Below the pieces are notes generated by a model. It saw only the letters and a list, made by a program, of their open reading frames with translations. It was not told where the DNA came from and did not search any database. The translations under genes and the position numbers were made by a program. From NCBI GenBank assembly GCA_011033025.1, contig WFMF01000037.1, positions 186,001-250,000 on the forward strand: 64,000 nucleotides of DNA, in the 5' to 3' direction. Shown piece after piece: positions 11,801-26,142 of this stretch (positions within the stretch are counted from its first letter, which is position 1; every line of letters starts with the position of its first letter). The stretch comes from Beroe forskalii (Eukaryota; Ctenophora; Nuda; Beroida; Beroidae).

Positions 11801-12327
11801 CTCGCACTCAGGCACTCTAAATCAATTAAATGTCTTCAGCTTCGCTGTCGACATGTAATTGTTGATATAGATGCCTGCTCTCGCAGACATTTACCTATAT
11901 TATCTACGTGTTCGTCATATGCCTCTGAAGAACAAAACATAACTTACGTACTCTAAACCTGTTGTGAGACGATTATGGATCCAACTCTCACTTGATACTA
12001 TGCGTCACATATTTTAATAAACTGACACCGGGAATATTTTCAGAAATCTACTCCGTTTTCAATACATAAATACTTAAATTGATTGTATGAAGTAGTGTTT
12101 TTAAGTTTTTAAGATCAGATTCTTTTCATTAAACTATAAACATTTTCAGATATTATCCACAATACTCTTGGTGGACAAGTAGGACTGGCGAGGACTGATA
12201 CCAGCCACCCAGTGTAAATAGTCTGGGTCTGAAAGAGCTTTCTAGTGCGACAATGTGGATTGGAACGAGATCCGTCCATCCCGGATTCAGTATATGAGGT
12301 ATGTTTTAGATACCTTATTCTTTTACT

Positions 12328-13013
12328 GGGGGGTGTCACTGTCCCAATTGTCCCAAACTCGAGAAAAAGTGGGTTGGGACAGGGACATTTGGGACAAATG
12401 GGACAGAGAAAATGATACAAATGGGACTCAAAAATTAGGAAAATTGGGACTGGGAAAATTGAGATAATTGGGACAAAGGAGACAGAGATTAATGGGTCTC
12501 TAAACGTGAATTGGGATAGGGAAATTTGGGACAAATCATGGAACATTTGGGACAAATGTGACATTTGAACAAAAGTGACGGAGACAACTGGGGCTCAAAT
12601 GATTGTGTTTTTGAGCGGCAGTTTAGTGTTTTTGTTTTACAGCCTGTTACATTGCTTGATTAATGATTATTGCCAGAGAGTATTGCCAGAGTCTTGAAAC
12701 AGGGAAATTAACAGCGCTTATCACGCTCCCGAAGGCACTTGCTGCGTTGCAACTGCCACTGTGTTTTCCCATCATAGGTTTTGGGATAGAGAAGGGGGAA
12801 CACATAACCAATGCAAACAAACACAACCAAAATATGTATTGTAGTATGAATATAACTTTCATTTCGATGATAGAAAAACTTGGATTAATGTAAAAAAAAA
12901 TAAATGTCTGTTTTTTTTCAACTTTTTGTTTGTCCTTAATGTCCCAGTTGTCCCAATTGTCCGAAAAACCAGTCCCAAACTCAGAAAAGTAAATTTGGAC
13001 AGTGACACCCCCC
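12328..13013. mobile_element. TIR element rich in GTCCCAATTG motifs, copy 1
   Basis: It is bounded by terminal inverted repeats beginning GGGGGGTGTCACTGTCC. Sub-terminal regions are full of GGGACAAATGGGAC / GTCCCAATTGTCCC motifs able to fold back. The interior (12650-12900) is homologous, in reverse orientation, to the element at 61161-61686. It encodes no transposase, so it is a non-autonomous DNA element. Its right end abuts, within about 40 bp, the foldback element that starts at 13053. Confidence 0.75.
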
Positions 13014-13052
13014 TTAATACTAGCAAAAGCCCGTGTAAATAAGCAAGAATTA

Positions 13053-14338
13053 AGGGGGGTCACCCCTCATATCAAACAAGGTATTGAGATATGAGTTGGC
13101 CAGGGCGTGTACCAACACTTTGACGGTGGTATCGAGTCCATAGGTCCAACATTGCCCATATGAGGCTTCGGTAGGAACAGGAGAAAGAGCTTTGCATTCG
13201 ATTCGTCTCGACGAGCTAATCCTTTTAGTGTAGTTGTTCGTCAAAATCGGATAAAAAATGGCCAAGTTTTGGCCTTGCTTAGCGGGCGTGCCAAAGTGGC
13301 AGTTGGCCTATTTTTGGCCTAAAGATGGCCATTATGGCCACAATTTTAGAGATATGCGCTTAAAACTTGTTTTGCTCATCATTTAGGTCAACATTGATGT
13401 GCAAAATAATTGGACCTTATTTGGCCATTTTAGCCTATAAAAAACCTTCAAATATCCACAAAATCGCTTATGTAACCTCAGTTTGCGATTTTGCCCAAGT
13501 TGACTTCACACTTTCCGCTACTCCGCCATTCAATGTTTTCGCATGAAACTTTCAGATTCGCTTGGAAAATAATTTTCGAAACTGAGGGGCTCCGTACAGG
13601 ACATTGCTATTGCGACGAATGTGATTATACAGCCAAGATTCGGATTATGTTATTGACCGAAATTTTGAGTTAGGTCCCCTAAAACATTTTGGCCATCGGA
13701 GGAAAAATCCCCGGGGCTTTTTCCTCCGAAGGCCATAAAATATTTTGGGGGCTTAACTAAAAATTTCGCTTAGTAACAAAAGTGTGCAATTTGGTTTTGA
13801 AGCGATTCTGAAAATTTCATGCAGAAACATTTAAAATGGCGGACTAGAATTGGAAAGTGTGAAGTCCATTTAAGGGCAAAATCGCAAACTAAGATATTAG
13901 CGATTTAGTGGATTTTTGAAGTTTTTTATATGGGCTAAAAAGGCCTAACCAATTTTGACCTAAATGATGGGCAAAACAGGTTTGAAGCTCAGATGTCCAA
14001 AAATTTGGCCAAAATGGCCATCTTTAGGTCCAAAATACTAAATAGGACAACCTCCACTTTGGCGCGCCCGCTTCGCAGAGCGATAAATTGGCCATTTTTC
14101 GCCCGTTTTGGACAAACAAATGAACTAAAATGATCAGCTCTCCGAGACGAATCGAATGTATCAAAAGCTAAGCTCTCTCTCTCTTTGAATTTAGGACGCC
14201 ATTTTTCCTCCGAAGCCTCACATGGGTTGAGCAATGTTGGACCTATGAACTTAAGGCCACCGTCAAAATGTACACGCCTGGCCAATTACTGCTATCTCAA
14301 ATTCGTATTTTCTAAAATATGAGGGGTGAAACCCGCTT
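13053..14338. mobile_element. Large foldback (palindromic) element, about 1.29 kb
   Basis: The two halves are long imperfect inverted repeats about a centre near 13712 (TCCCCGGGG flanked by GGAGGAAAAA and TTTTTCCTCC). The outer ends are CACCCCTCATAT on the left and ATGAGGGGTG on the right. Matched internal landmarks include CATTCGATTCGTCTCG, TAGGTCCAACATTG, GCGGGCG-GCCAAAGTGG and CCTAAATGATGGGCAAAAC. The arms are about 0.65 kb each. No transposase is encoded. This fits a foldback-type element or an inverted duplication. Confidence 0.8.
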
Positions 14339-14339
14339 A

Positions 14340-16440
14340 AGTATTGGCTGGGTAAATTAGACGTGTGGTTTGAAATTGAGTTGAAATGTTGAATAGTGAA
14401 AGTGATGAAAGAGGGGGGTGATGGCGTGAGGTGAGGGACTGGTTTTTCTGGTCCGAAGGAAAGACTAGCAACCATGAGGTCGGTGGCATCAGGGGGGTCT
14501 GGGGCGCTACCCCAGCGGGGGAAAGGACGGAGCCTGTCAATGTCGAAGTCTTTGACTTGAAATCAAGAGCGACTAAGTAGTCGGCCAATACTCATTAGCT
14601 TATTGTGGCAACTTTAATCCAGCTATGACAGGTTTACCTTTTCAGTGCTCTTCGAGTCTACTTTGAACTTCGCTTAAGTGCTTCGTGAAGTTGCAACTCT
14701 CAAACTACACTCCGAATACAGTACGAGCATCAGGATCATATGGGCATCATGGGATTAATAGCATCGTTCAGTTACAAGGTAAATTAGACATTAAATGCCG
14801 GTTAATGCATTTAAATTTTATCTTCAGATTTTCAAGCAACAAATTAATATGTGTCATGAGGTAGCGATTTTTATTTCAATAGGCTCCATCAATTTAGAGA
14901 CTTCACGAGTGTGTTTTATGTATTTTTTGTAACAGCGTAGATAAAATATTGGAGTGTAAATGCTACCTTTTTCAGAGCTGCAACTGAAAAGTAATTTTAA
15001 CTTCATTTCGGTGACGGGATTGCGATGTTATGCGACATGAGGCTCCGCAGGGTGACAGCAAAAACACGGCTTCTCAAGATAAAGAAAAGTCTTCGCTAAC
15101 ATGTGAGCTTTCAAGATTTTACGTTCTCAATACTCATAGCACTCTGCACTTAACATATAATAGCCTTTGAAAAAAAAACCCACGATGTGGCACGACTAAG
15201 CGCTTGTAAGCGAACTGTATACATAATGTCCTTAAAACCTCACGGTTGCTCAGAATTTGTCCCGGTGTCGGAACTGTTCAGCTTCACCTCTATCGGTCTT
15301 GCATCAATTCTTCCACCAACAAGTCGTCTTCGACTATAATTTTCAGTTTTCAGCCATAAATTCCTTGCAGCTTCTTAAGAGTAGGATGGAATATGATTGT
15401 CAATTTTCGTACGAGTGTAGCTCAAAAATGGCAGAGTTATTAGTTACAGTACTAAAAGTTTTACGACCATTACAGTTCAAAAATACCTCCAAAAATCCAG
15501 AGTTAGTCATATGTTGCCCGTAATATTCTGAAAGTTTGATCAAGATTGCTAAAGAAAAAACAGCGGAGTTATACGCGTTATTATAATGAGTATGCAAGCA
15601 TTTTGTTTATTGCCATATAAGGTAATGTGTGCTTGTTGAATTGTTGTGTACAGGAGTACATTAAGATGTGTCTTGTGTATAAACTTTTCGACTATACCTA
15701 CTATTAGTATTAGTATGTATAATACTTAACTACTTACAAGTGGCTCAAACTCACCGCAGAAATGATGACGGAACCTGATAAGTGGTACCCCATTTTTTAC
15801 AATAATATCTTAATAAATAAGGCTTGTCACGAGAAACCCGTTTAAAACCTGTATAATAACCCGTCGTTAAAAGTCAAAACCCGTCGTGAGCATATTATGT
15901 TCAGAACAAGCATAAACCAGCGCAGTGTAGCTGTCATCCAATTTTATTGTCAAGGCACTGATTCTCTGGTTAAGTTTTGCCTGTCAATATCATTGAAATG
16001 GGACAGAACTGCAACAACACCTTACTACTAGCAAATTTGGGACAAAAAGTAATAGAGAGTATTAACTTATTAAGTGTGAGCATTTAGCAGTGCAGCGCAT
16101 GTAATCAAATTGTATCAATGAGTGTATGCTATGCTTGATGTATACTTTGTGTATACTCAATACTGTGTGTATACTGATGAGAAGACCTGGTTAATTAGGG
16201 ATTCATGGTGTGCCAGTCATGATGCAGTACAAATCATTATCTTCAGCTACTCAAATTCTGATCAATTTGTTTTGATCGGTGGATTTGATTGGTGATTGGT
16301 GTGCTAAAAATACATGGTGATGCATTTTCCGTGCGTGTTTTTCTGCATAAAATCTATATCAATATACACTCTCTTGTACATGTGCCTATATCCTATACAC
16401 CTCTTGATGTAATTATATGTTTCTGATTATCGTATTCCTC
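14340..16440. other. No supported gene
   Basis: Only short frames occur here. The dispersed repeat copy at 15515-15775 is the one recognisable structure. A few GGGACA motifs near 16000-16050 hint at a decayed relative of the TIR element at 12328-13013. Confidence 0.45.
15515..15775 (+). repeat. Dispersed repeat, copy B
   Basis: Second copy of the repeat at 11590-11800, same orientation and same block order, with indels between blocks. Non-coding. Confidence 0.65.
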
Positions 16441-16454
16441 ATGCACACCCAAGA

Positions 16455-17083
16455 TTGGGACACAGCTGCTGCGTTTCTTCGGGAGTTCGGGAAGTTTGTA
16501 ATGATGAGCCGGAGTATACAGTGAACAGAACCCAAGATCTAGATCAGAGTCCCTCCCCTTCTCCCTGTCGATGCCACAGAACCCTGGACCATCCGGATCA
16601 GAGTCCTTGCTCATCTGCCTCCAAAGACGACAGAACCAAAGTGCCAGATCAGAGTCCACACTTCACTACAGAGGATTGTTGAAGCTCCTGATGAATCCCG
16701 ACCTTCACTTGAAATACCTCTTCACCTTCCAGACCCTCAACACTTGGCTCCTCTCAACTTGGACGATCACACCAGCACTCCGCAGTATATACCTTCGCAA
16801 TCTAAACATCTCAAGACTTCGTGATGTACCCTCTTCATCTGGAATCTTCCTGCGGGTGTCAGAGAATCGATCAAGCCTGGGAAGGACTAGGGAGGCCCTT
16901 TATGTTGCAACAGACGCTTCACAGAGAACTGCAGCTTCATACACCTTCATCAAAAACATTGATTTCTGGAAAATGGAGCTGCGATCGTACGCCAAGACCT
17001 GCTCTAACCTCAGCTCTAGGGAAAGAAATGCATCCAAACGTCTGATCAAGCACAGAGCAGCAAACCTTACGTACAGAGACTGA
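16455..17083 (+). pseudogene. Possible decayed retroelement coding sequence
   Basis: Three plus-strand frames take turns looking protein-like, as expected of a coding sequence broken by indels. The first frame carries repeated P/S-rich peptides around a PDQSP-like motif (about 16530-16680). A second continues with VEAPDESRPSLEIPLHLP from about 16680. A third contains VATDASQRTAASYTF near 16900, which vaguely resembles the TDAS motif of retroelement RNase H, then SSRERN. I cannot assign an element class, and the resemblance may be chance. Confidence 0.25.
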
Positions 17084-17454
17084 GAGGCACTGTAGGTAGA
17101 GGTTTGGAAGAGTTCCACGAATGGAGAGCATCCCTCCTCTACGGGCAGCACTAAAGGAACTGCCCATTCCAAAACATATTGAGTGAAATATTCATGTTTT
17201 TGAGTAGGATTGTAGGTATATTAGTTCTACAGTGCAAAATAGACTTATACTATTTCAATCATTGAATTATGAAATTTTTCTTTAAAATTTTAATCACGTA
17301 GGTTATCAGCTTTAAATTGTCAATCTTGTTCATGTTTGATTAGTACAGTTCAAAGCGTTAAATTGTCAGATTGCACATGTGTACTATTCTTCTCAGGTTT
17401 TTAAAATATATTTCATATTCTTATTGATCTCTATGCAAGCAAGACCCGGTTGTT

Positions 17455-17900
17455 CTGGCCATTAGTCGACACTTCGACGGACGTTGCCCGTCTATTTCGG
17501 ACTCTGGCATGGGGCTGTACCATACTACGTCGTACTTTCAGTACGACGCTGAACTAAATGCGCTGACAAAGTACCATGTTGACACGTACGATGACGCGCA
17601 GAAAAGTTTGCGCGGGAATTGTCGTATTTCCTCCGTCCCACAGGGATATACGTGTTTAGCATGGTGATCTGACGACGTCAGACAATCTGGCCATCCAACT
17701 CTAATTTCTTAAACTTCAAGTTTGCAATTTCGACCAATAGACGAAATTGCAATTGCAATTTGCATCGAATTTGACCTTCTTAAGCCCGCATAGGTGTGTG
17801 TACGCGCGCGGTGCTTCCCTACGTTCTGAGGAAGCGCGCCGCGCAACGCAGACAGGGATATACGTGTTTAGCAAAATTTGACCCATTGGTGTTCAACGGA
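17455..17900. repeat. GC-rich dispersed repeat, copy 1
   Basis: The 20-bp segment at 17475 (CGACGGACGTTGCCCGTCTA) is found exactly, inverted, at 62594-62613. A second block near 17800-17870 rich in GCGCGC, with AGGAAGCGCGCCGCGC and ATATACGTGTTTAGCA, resembles 62090-62260. Within the copy, GGGATATACGTGTTTAGCA occurs twice (17642 and 17855). Probably a DNA-element family; the ends are not defined. Confidence 0.45.
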
Positions 17901-18054
17901 TGCAATTCTGAATTGCAATTTCGTCTATTGGACTCCAATATTGGTCGAAATTGCAAACGCGACGTAATTGTGTTTGTAAAACTAAATGCAACCATGAACC
18001 ATCGAACGGAATTAGATCAATGGGCAATGGGATGGTTGTTGATTTATTTGAAGG

Positions 18055-18099
18055 CAGATTGTGTCCATTGCTCACATTGTGAGCAATGGACACAATCTG
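18055..18099. repeat. Perfect 22-bp inverted repeat with 1-nt spacer
   Basis: CAGATTGTGTCCATTGCTCA continues to a single central T and is followed by the exact reverse complement ending at 18099. The stem would be perfectly paired in DNA or RNA. There is no nearby gene and no T-tract downstream to suggest a terminator. Confidence 0.85.
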
Positions 18100-18700
18100 T
18101 GAGTCACAATTCGTACGACCATTTATCAATATGGGGTTGGAAAAGCCATATAAATTATAAATAAAAATTATAACTAAAATCAAAGTCATATTTCACAAGG
18201 AATTTTCATTTTTCAAATAAAATCTATATAACATTATAACAAACTCAAAGGCATAAACTTTAAGTTACTATTATAATAAGCACACTTTAGTTCGTTAAAG
18301 TTTAAACTTTAAAAAATGGTGGAAGCTGTGAGGAGTGCAACTGCAAGTGCAAAGGGGTTTCAAGGATCAGATGATCAGAGGCCCGAAAAGGACTGTAAGG
18401 AGACCGAGATCGAGAACTAGGAAGAGAAATGACGTCCCCTGATCTGCGTATGCCTCAAGCATGGCATTGGTATTGAGACTCAGACACAAGCCCAACGGTA
18501 CGCAGTCGGGCGACTTCTTCATATTATGAAGTACCTAAACATCAAACATTCTGTTGAGAACCAGACGAACCAATAACCCAGAACTCTAACTCATTCTCAA
18601 TAAGTTTTAGATCTATCCGTATAAATGACAATTATAAACCTATCCTAAATTTCTATCAGTTTCATTAACAGTTAACTTTTACGTTTAGTTATGAATATGA

Positions 18701-20125
18701 TCAGTTGGCAATGTAAAAGACCACCATGACTAGCAAAGCACACACTTGAACAGCAATGTTGGGCTGCACCACTGCGAGAGCACTGCTTTTAGCAATGTGA
18801 TCGCAGTTCCCGTCCTCAGGCTCATCACTCCCATCTTGACACTGCTGGGAATCGTTGCAGAAGAGCTCATTGAGTACGCAGGCGGACCGGTCAGTACATG
18901 CTGTGTACCCCTTGCCACACGTCAGAGTGTCTGATGTACCTTGGGTCGCTGTCTGTTTGGCAGTGAGGGACGCTGAAGAGGAAGCCCCGTTGTCGACTGT
19001 TGTCAGCACCAAAGTGAGGCCTTTGGCAGTGGACGCGGTGACTGTGACAGCAGCTTTCAGAGACCCTGTCATTTGAACCAGCATCTTGTCTGTCAGAGGG
19101 TTGTCACCGTCGTATAGGGAGAGGAAGCTGTTCTTTCCAAGCGAGGCAGCTGTTATTGTTACACTCGCGTACTGAGCGCTGTCCGTGGTGGTGAGTTTCC
19201 TGGTGAGGTACTCGTGGTTCTTCAGACTGGAAAAGTCGATATCCTGAGCATCGTCAGTCAGGGTCATCTCCGACATGTATTCCCCACTCTTACCCATCTG
19301 GGTCTCTATCCAGGTCTTGTAGAACTTGACATCAGAGTTCACATCGTACGAATCTTCCAAGGTCTCCTCAGGGCCCCAACTAACCAGAGCCAGCTGTGTC
19401 CAAGTAGAGGCTACCTTAGTGAAGAGTGGTCCCCCAGAATCCCCAGTACCTGCCCTACTGCTCATGGGTTTAACCCCAGTACACATCATGCCGTCAGCTA
19501 ACTGACCTTCATAAGCTCGCTGACACTCAGTGTCATTAACAACGGAGTACTCCAGCTTCTTGAGAGTACTGGAAGTGGACCCTGTCTCGGTAGTACCGTA
19601 CCCTATCACAGTAACAGGAGCTCCAGTAGCGTACAGCGACTCATCATCACCAGGCAAGCTGATCAGAGACACGTAGTCGTTCAGGGTTACTTCAGAGTTC
19701 AGGTAGACTAGAGCGATGTCGTTGACGATCTGAACGGGTTCGTAACCTTCATGTACAATGTACCCCTTGACGGTTGGAGTATGCATGTTTGGTTGGGCAT
19801 CTCCACTGTCAATGTCTCCGATTCCTCCGACATGGACCTTGAAGTTGCGAGGAAGGTAGAAGTCTTGAAGACCCTTATCCTTGTCCACATCGAACACAAC
19901 ACAGTGAGCCGCCGTTAGGATAACATCCTTAGCAATGAGACTTCCCCCACAGATGTTAGACTGAGAGATCTCCCCGTCTTCGTAGGAAGACACGCCCATC
20001 AGGAGAGAGTAGAAGGGGAACTCTTTGGAAACGGTCTCTTCTCCGTTTACAATCCGAGGAAACCTGCCTGCCTCAGCCACTGCAGCGAATACGCAGAGAA
20101 CCAAAACCAGATGAGCCGGCCTCAT
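18701..20125 (-). CDS. Secreted trypsin-fold serine protease-like protein with CUB-like and LDLa modules
   Basis: An intronless 474-residue protein. The signal peptide is residues 1-19 (MRPAHLVLVLCVFAAVAEA). A very short propeptide ends at R24, before the activation motif IVNG (25-28). The catalytic triad is intact: H74 in TAAHC, D136 in DIAL, S230 in GDSGGP. Cysteines 59/75 and 201/215 match two conserved S1 disulfides. The residue six before the active serine, which sets P1 specificity, is Arg224 rather than the Asp of trypsin. The usual Cys two before GDSGG, and its partner after SWG, are both missing, so the S1 pocket must differ from trypsin. Residues about 290-390 look CUB-like (LSLYDG) but lack cysteines. 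Residues about 401-440 are an LDL-receptor class A module with a Ca-site-like DGSDE. The hydrophobic C-terminus (about 455-474) suggests a membrane or GPI anchor. A 3' splice-site-like TTGCAG lies in the 5' leader at about 20158-20163. Confidence 0.9.
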   Translation of the reverse strand: MRPAHLVLVLCVFAAVAEAGRFPRIVNGEETVSKEFPFYSLLMGVSSYEDGEISQSNICGGSLIAKDVILTAAHCVVFDVDKDKGLQDFYLPRNFKVHVGGIGDIDSGDAQPNMHTPTVKGYIVHEGYEPVQIVNDIALVYLNSEVTLNDYVSLISLPGDDESLYATGAPVTVIGYGTTETGSTSSTLKKLEYSVVNDTECQRAYEGQLADGMMCTGVKPMSSRAGTGDSGGPLFTKVASTWTQLALVSWGPEETLEDSYDVNSDVKFYKTWIETQMGKSGEYMSEMTLTDDAQDIDFSSLKNHEYLTRKLTTTDSAQYASVTITAASLGKNSFLSLYDGDNPLTDKMLVQMTGSLKAAVTVTASTAKGLTLVLTTVDNGASSSASLTAKQTATQGTSDTLTCGKGYTACTDRSACVLNELFCNDSQQCQDGSDEPEDGNCDHIAKSSALAVVQPNIAVQVCALLVMVVFYIAN

Positions 20126-21727
20126 GGCTGATTCTGTTCCTTGATGGCCTTCAACTGCAATGAAATACTAATAGTTTAGCGGATAACTCTTATCAGCAGA
20201 TGTATAAATAAATCAATGTAGATAATTATTTTATCAAATCACTTTCACTTTCAGATATACATCAAATACTACAATCATAAATATCAAAAACCGTCAATCA
20301 TTGATAATCCAACCAAAGAAATAGAAATTTGGACTGTATCACTATCGAAGTCTTGACAAAATACAAATGGTGCGAAAGTTACATGGTGATTGATTGAAAA
20401 CCGTCGTGAGGGCACCGCAAAGGGCTTCTAAAGTAATTATGTGGGAATTCATCGATACAGTATGATATCGTCCAAGTCTCTTAGCTAAAAGTTAAACTAT
20501 AAACCATATCTATTTTGATGGAACCACCACGCCAATGTAACCAATACAATATGTACCATATCTTAGAGCACAAACCGCAATAATTTCAAGTTGTGCCTCA
20601 AGCTGCAGAAGGAACATTGTGTATTCTCCCAACCGACATAATATTAATCATATAATAACCTTGTTAGGAATCACAGGTAACCTACTAAGCTACTATTACT
20701 ACCACTACCACTAGCTGTACCTGATGAGTTTCAAACCACAATACTATCAACAACCGTTATTAAAGATTCTAAGATTTACCATGAGATAAGCGACAACCAA
20801 TATACATATTTTGGGAAAAATCTGAAGTTGCTTAAAAGCTTAAACATATTCAACTGCAAGAGCTATGAGCAACTGTTTCTTCTATTGCTATAAAAAGTGG
20901 TCGTTTTGCTTTTAACACGTTTAGTAACACGTACTGCTGCATGATAAAAGTAAAAACGATGTTAAAACCGCTTTTCATGATCATTGAAACTTTCATGCAT
21001 CTCTATCGTGATGGTCACATAATTTATATTGCCACTGATAGTGATAATGATATACTGGTTGTTTGATCTTCAATACAACATTTCATCGAGGAGCTTTAGA
21101 CAATGGTTTTCAAGTTCATGCTCCCAAGATGAATGGTGATAATAAAAACTTTAAAGCTTAATAAGCAAAGTGCATCAAAGATAAGTTTAATAAATTCATG
21201 ATTCTTCAGAATCAGAGCACAGATTTCAGACTGATGAATTGATTGCATTTTCAAAGTCAATTTGTTCAAGAAATGAACAAAGAAAGAGAGTTTCTTTTCA
21301 AAACTGAAATTATTATTAATAAACGAAATGTCAAAATAACATCGAAAAAATAACTCAAATAAGCACAATAAACTGATATCTATCTTCTTCTAGATCTTAG
21401 AGTATAATTTTATTTTGGTTGGCCAGCAAATAAGGCAAACAGTATTGACTGGAACTTGATATCTATGTGTAAAACATCCTTAGAATTCCATCCTGAAATT
21501 TGATTGTATAATTAAATTTACGTACAGTTATACGTAAGAGCTGCCGTAGACAAATATTGTTGATTGTCATGGATAAAGATTTTCATAGCCACATCATCAG
21601 GACGACATTTTTCAGCACCAGAAAAAAACGCTAAAGTTTGATGCAAGAATGTGGAGTGGCTAAGTTTTGTCACAACTCGAAAGAGAAAGTGGATTGTGGA
21701 ACAGAGGGTCAGCAGTGCTAAGCTTTG
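20126..21727. other. Upstream/intergenic region, no gene
   Basis: AT-rich sequence upstream of the protease gene. It may contain that gene's promoter and a 5' untranslated exon, because the leader has an acceptor-like AG before the ATG. The 90-94-codon frames on the minus strand at 21096-21802 are low-complexity and have no family signature. Confidence 0.4.
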
Positions 21728-21912
21728 AAGGTCACAGATTTTATGGTCATAGTCTGTGACCATAAAAGCTGCAACCATAAAAGCATAAAATCTGTGACTC
21801 ACAGATTTTATTGTGACAGATTTTATGGTTATAGATTTTCTATGGTTACAGATTTTCTATGGTCACAGATTTTATTGTTACAGATTTTATGATTACAGAT
21901 TTTCTATGGCTT
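21728..21912. repeat. Minisatellite of TCACAGATTTTATGG units
   Basis: About ten degenerate copies of a 14-20-bp unit containing ACAGATTTTAT(G/T)G are arranged mostly head to tail. The first part (21728-21795) has an inverted pair (GGTCACAGATTTTATGGTC and TAAAATCTGTGAC). Non-coding. Confidence 0.7.
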
Positions 21913-22200
21913 TATATAAAAATTAAATGGTGTCAAAACACCTCTAAAATTCAGCAAAACGCATTAATTAAAACGGATAAAAATCCGGGGATAATCTTTG
22001 GGTCACAGTTCAATCCTCCGGTCACGAGTCCAACAGTCAGGTCACGGTCATATCAGTAAAATAATCAGATTCCTCTGAAACGTGTTGGAATGTCTAAAGT
22101 CTATTAATGTTCTTGAAATCTCGTGACTGATATCGGTGGAATATCTTGGTTGGAGAGTGTCTGTGAGAGGGAAGGCTGGATAGTGGGATGTTGTCTGGAT

Positions 22201-22318
22201 TGGGAAGAGTTGCTGCAACTTCCATCATGTTGCTGTGAAGTGTGGGAAGAGTTGCTTTAACTCCCATCATGTTGCTGTGGAGTGTGGGAAGAGTTGCTTT
22301 AATTCCCATCATGTGGTG
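22201..22318 (-). repeat. 42-bp tandem repeat at the 3' end of the zinc-finger gene
   Basis: Three copies of a 42-bp unit containing CAACATGATGGGAGTTAAAG and CTCTTCCCACACTCCACAG (minus strand). Each unit ends in an acceptor-like CCACAG. In one frame the units are open (14-residue repeats such as MMGVKATLPTLHSN); in another the first two copies carry in-frame TAA where the third has TGC. They lie just after the proposed stop codon of the zinc-finger gene. Confidence 0.7.
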
Positions 22319-22357
22319 TAAGAGCTCCTTCGTGAGGGCTTCCTCCAATTTGCGCCG

Positions 22358-25439
<3,082 letters not shown>

Positions 25440-26028
25440 CTGAAACGAAATAGTAGGGTAAGTTAAGTAGTTAGGGTTATAGAAACATGATCAGTATTGC
25501 AACTCAGTGCTTCAGTGATGCCAATCTGAACTTCATTACTCAGTGTTTCAGTAATGTTACTCAATACTGTTACAATTTACATGAAGTTACCGAATGAAAG
25601 AAGAATTTAAATGACTTCGAAATGCATCGATATATAAAGCATTTTCATTTCATGATTCAAATTGTTACGACAGAATCCATAGCAACAAAATTCACGAAAA
25701 TAAGAGATAAAAACCTGTTCATTGAAGTTAACAATCATATTGACCATCGATAGACAAAATCGTAACTAAACCGATTTCAAAAGTTATACTGAAAAATCTG
25801 ACGAAGTAAAAAAGTGCAACCTGTGGTTATGATAATGGTGAGTGGTTGGAGTCTTTATACCATCCCAACGAGAGCAGGTGAGCCGCCGACACAGCTCGCA
25901 TTCTCAGAACAGCGCAGCCCTCTGGGATTCCTGGAAATGGGTACGAGATAACACGTCCTTGAGTCACAAACATATATAATGTGTGCCATGACCGGCGGGG
26001 GTAGGCTGCGGGGTAACGCGCTCACGCG
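25440..26028. other. Upstream region of the zinc-finger gene
   Basis: It probably holds the 5' exon(s) and promoter. A minus-strand stretch near 25930-25860 has a good acceptor (CCCATTTCCAG), a short frame beginning MRAVSAAHLLSLGW and a GTATAAAG donor, but joining it to the next exon creates a stop, so I do not include it in the coding sequence. Confidence 0.35.
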
Positions 26029-26142
26029 TCACGTGACTAGGTCACGTTACCATGGCGACCAGCTCACGTGACCACGTGACACACTTTACTTGTTCAGGGA
26101 AAGCAGACCTTGCATGTCACGTGATGGGGTTAAGATCACGTG
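26029..26142. promoter_or_regulatory. Cluster of five palindromic CACGTG E-boxes
   Basis: CACGTG occurs at 26030, 26065, 26073, 26118 and 26137, five hits in 113 bp. Four of them sit in the extended form TCACGTGA. The surrounding 150 bp is much more CpG-rich than its neighbours (ACGCGCTCACGCGTCACGTG). TCACGTGA is the preferred core of bHLH-zip factors of the MITF/TFE and USF type. The cluster lies about 0.6 kb upstream of the first confident exon of the zinc-finger gene, so a promoter role for that gene is the simplest reading; this is inference. Confidence 0.6.

Larger units (their letters stand above)
9620..12320. other. No supported gene; scattered repeats
   Basis: This stretch has short low-complexity open frames only. 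It contains the inverted-repeat element at 10187-10291 and one copy (about 11590-11800) of a dispersed repeat whose second copy is at about 15515-15775. A 124-codon minus-strand frame at 10923-11297 has skewed H/R/T/Q composition and no domain, and I do not accept it as a gene. Confidence 0.45.

Noticed and set aside
12115..12564. 149-codon minus-strand frame through the GTCCC-rich element
   Set aside because: It is generated by the repeated CCC(A/T)ATT-type motifs of the element's subterminal region; low complexity.
25840..25940. Upstream exon beginning MRAVSAAHLLSLGW for the zinc-finger gene
   Set aside because: Splice sites look good, but joining it to the next exon gives a stop, so it cannot be the coding first exon as drawn.
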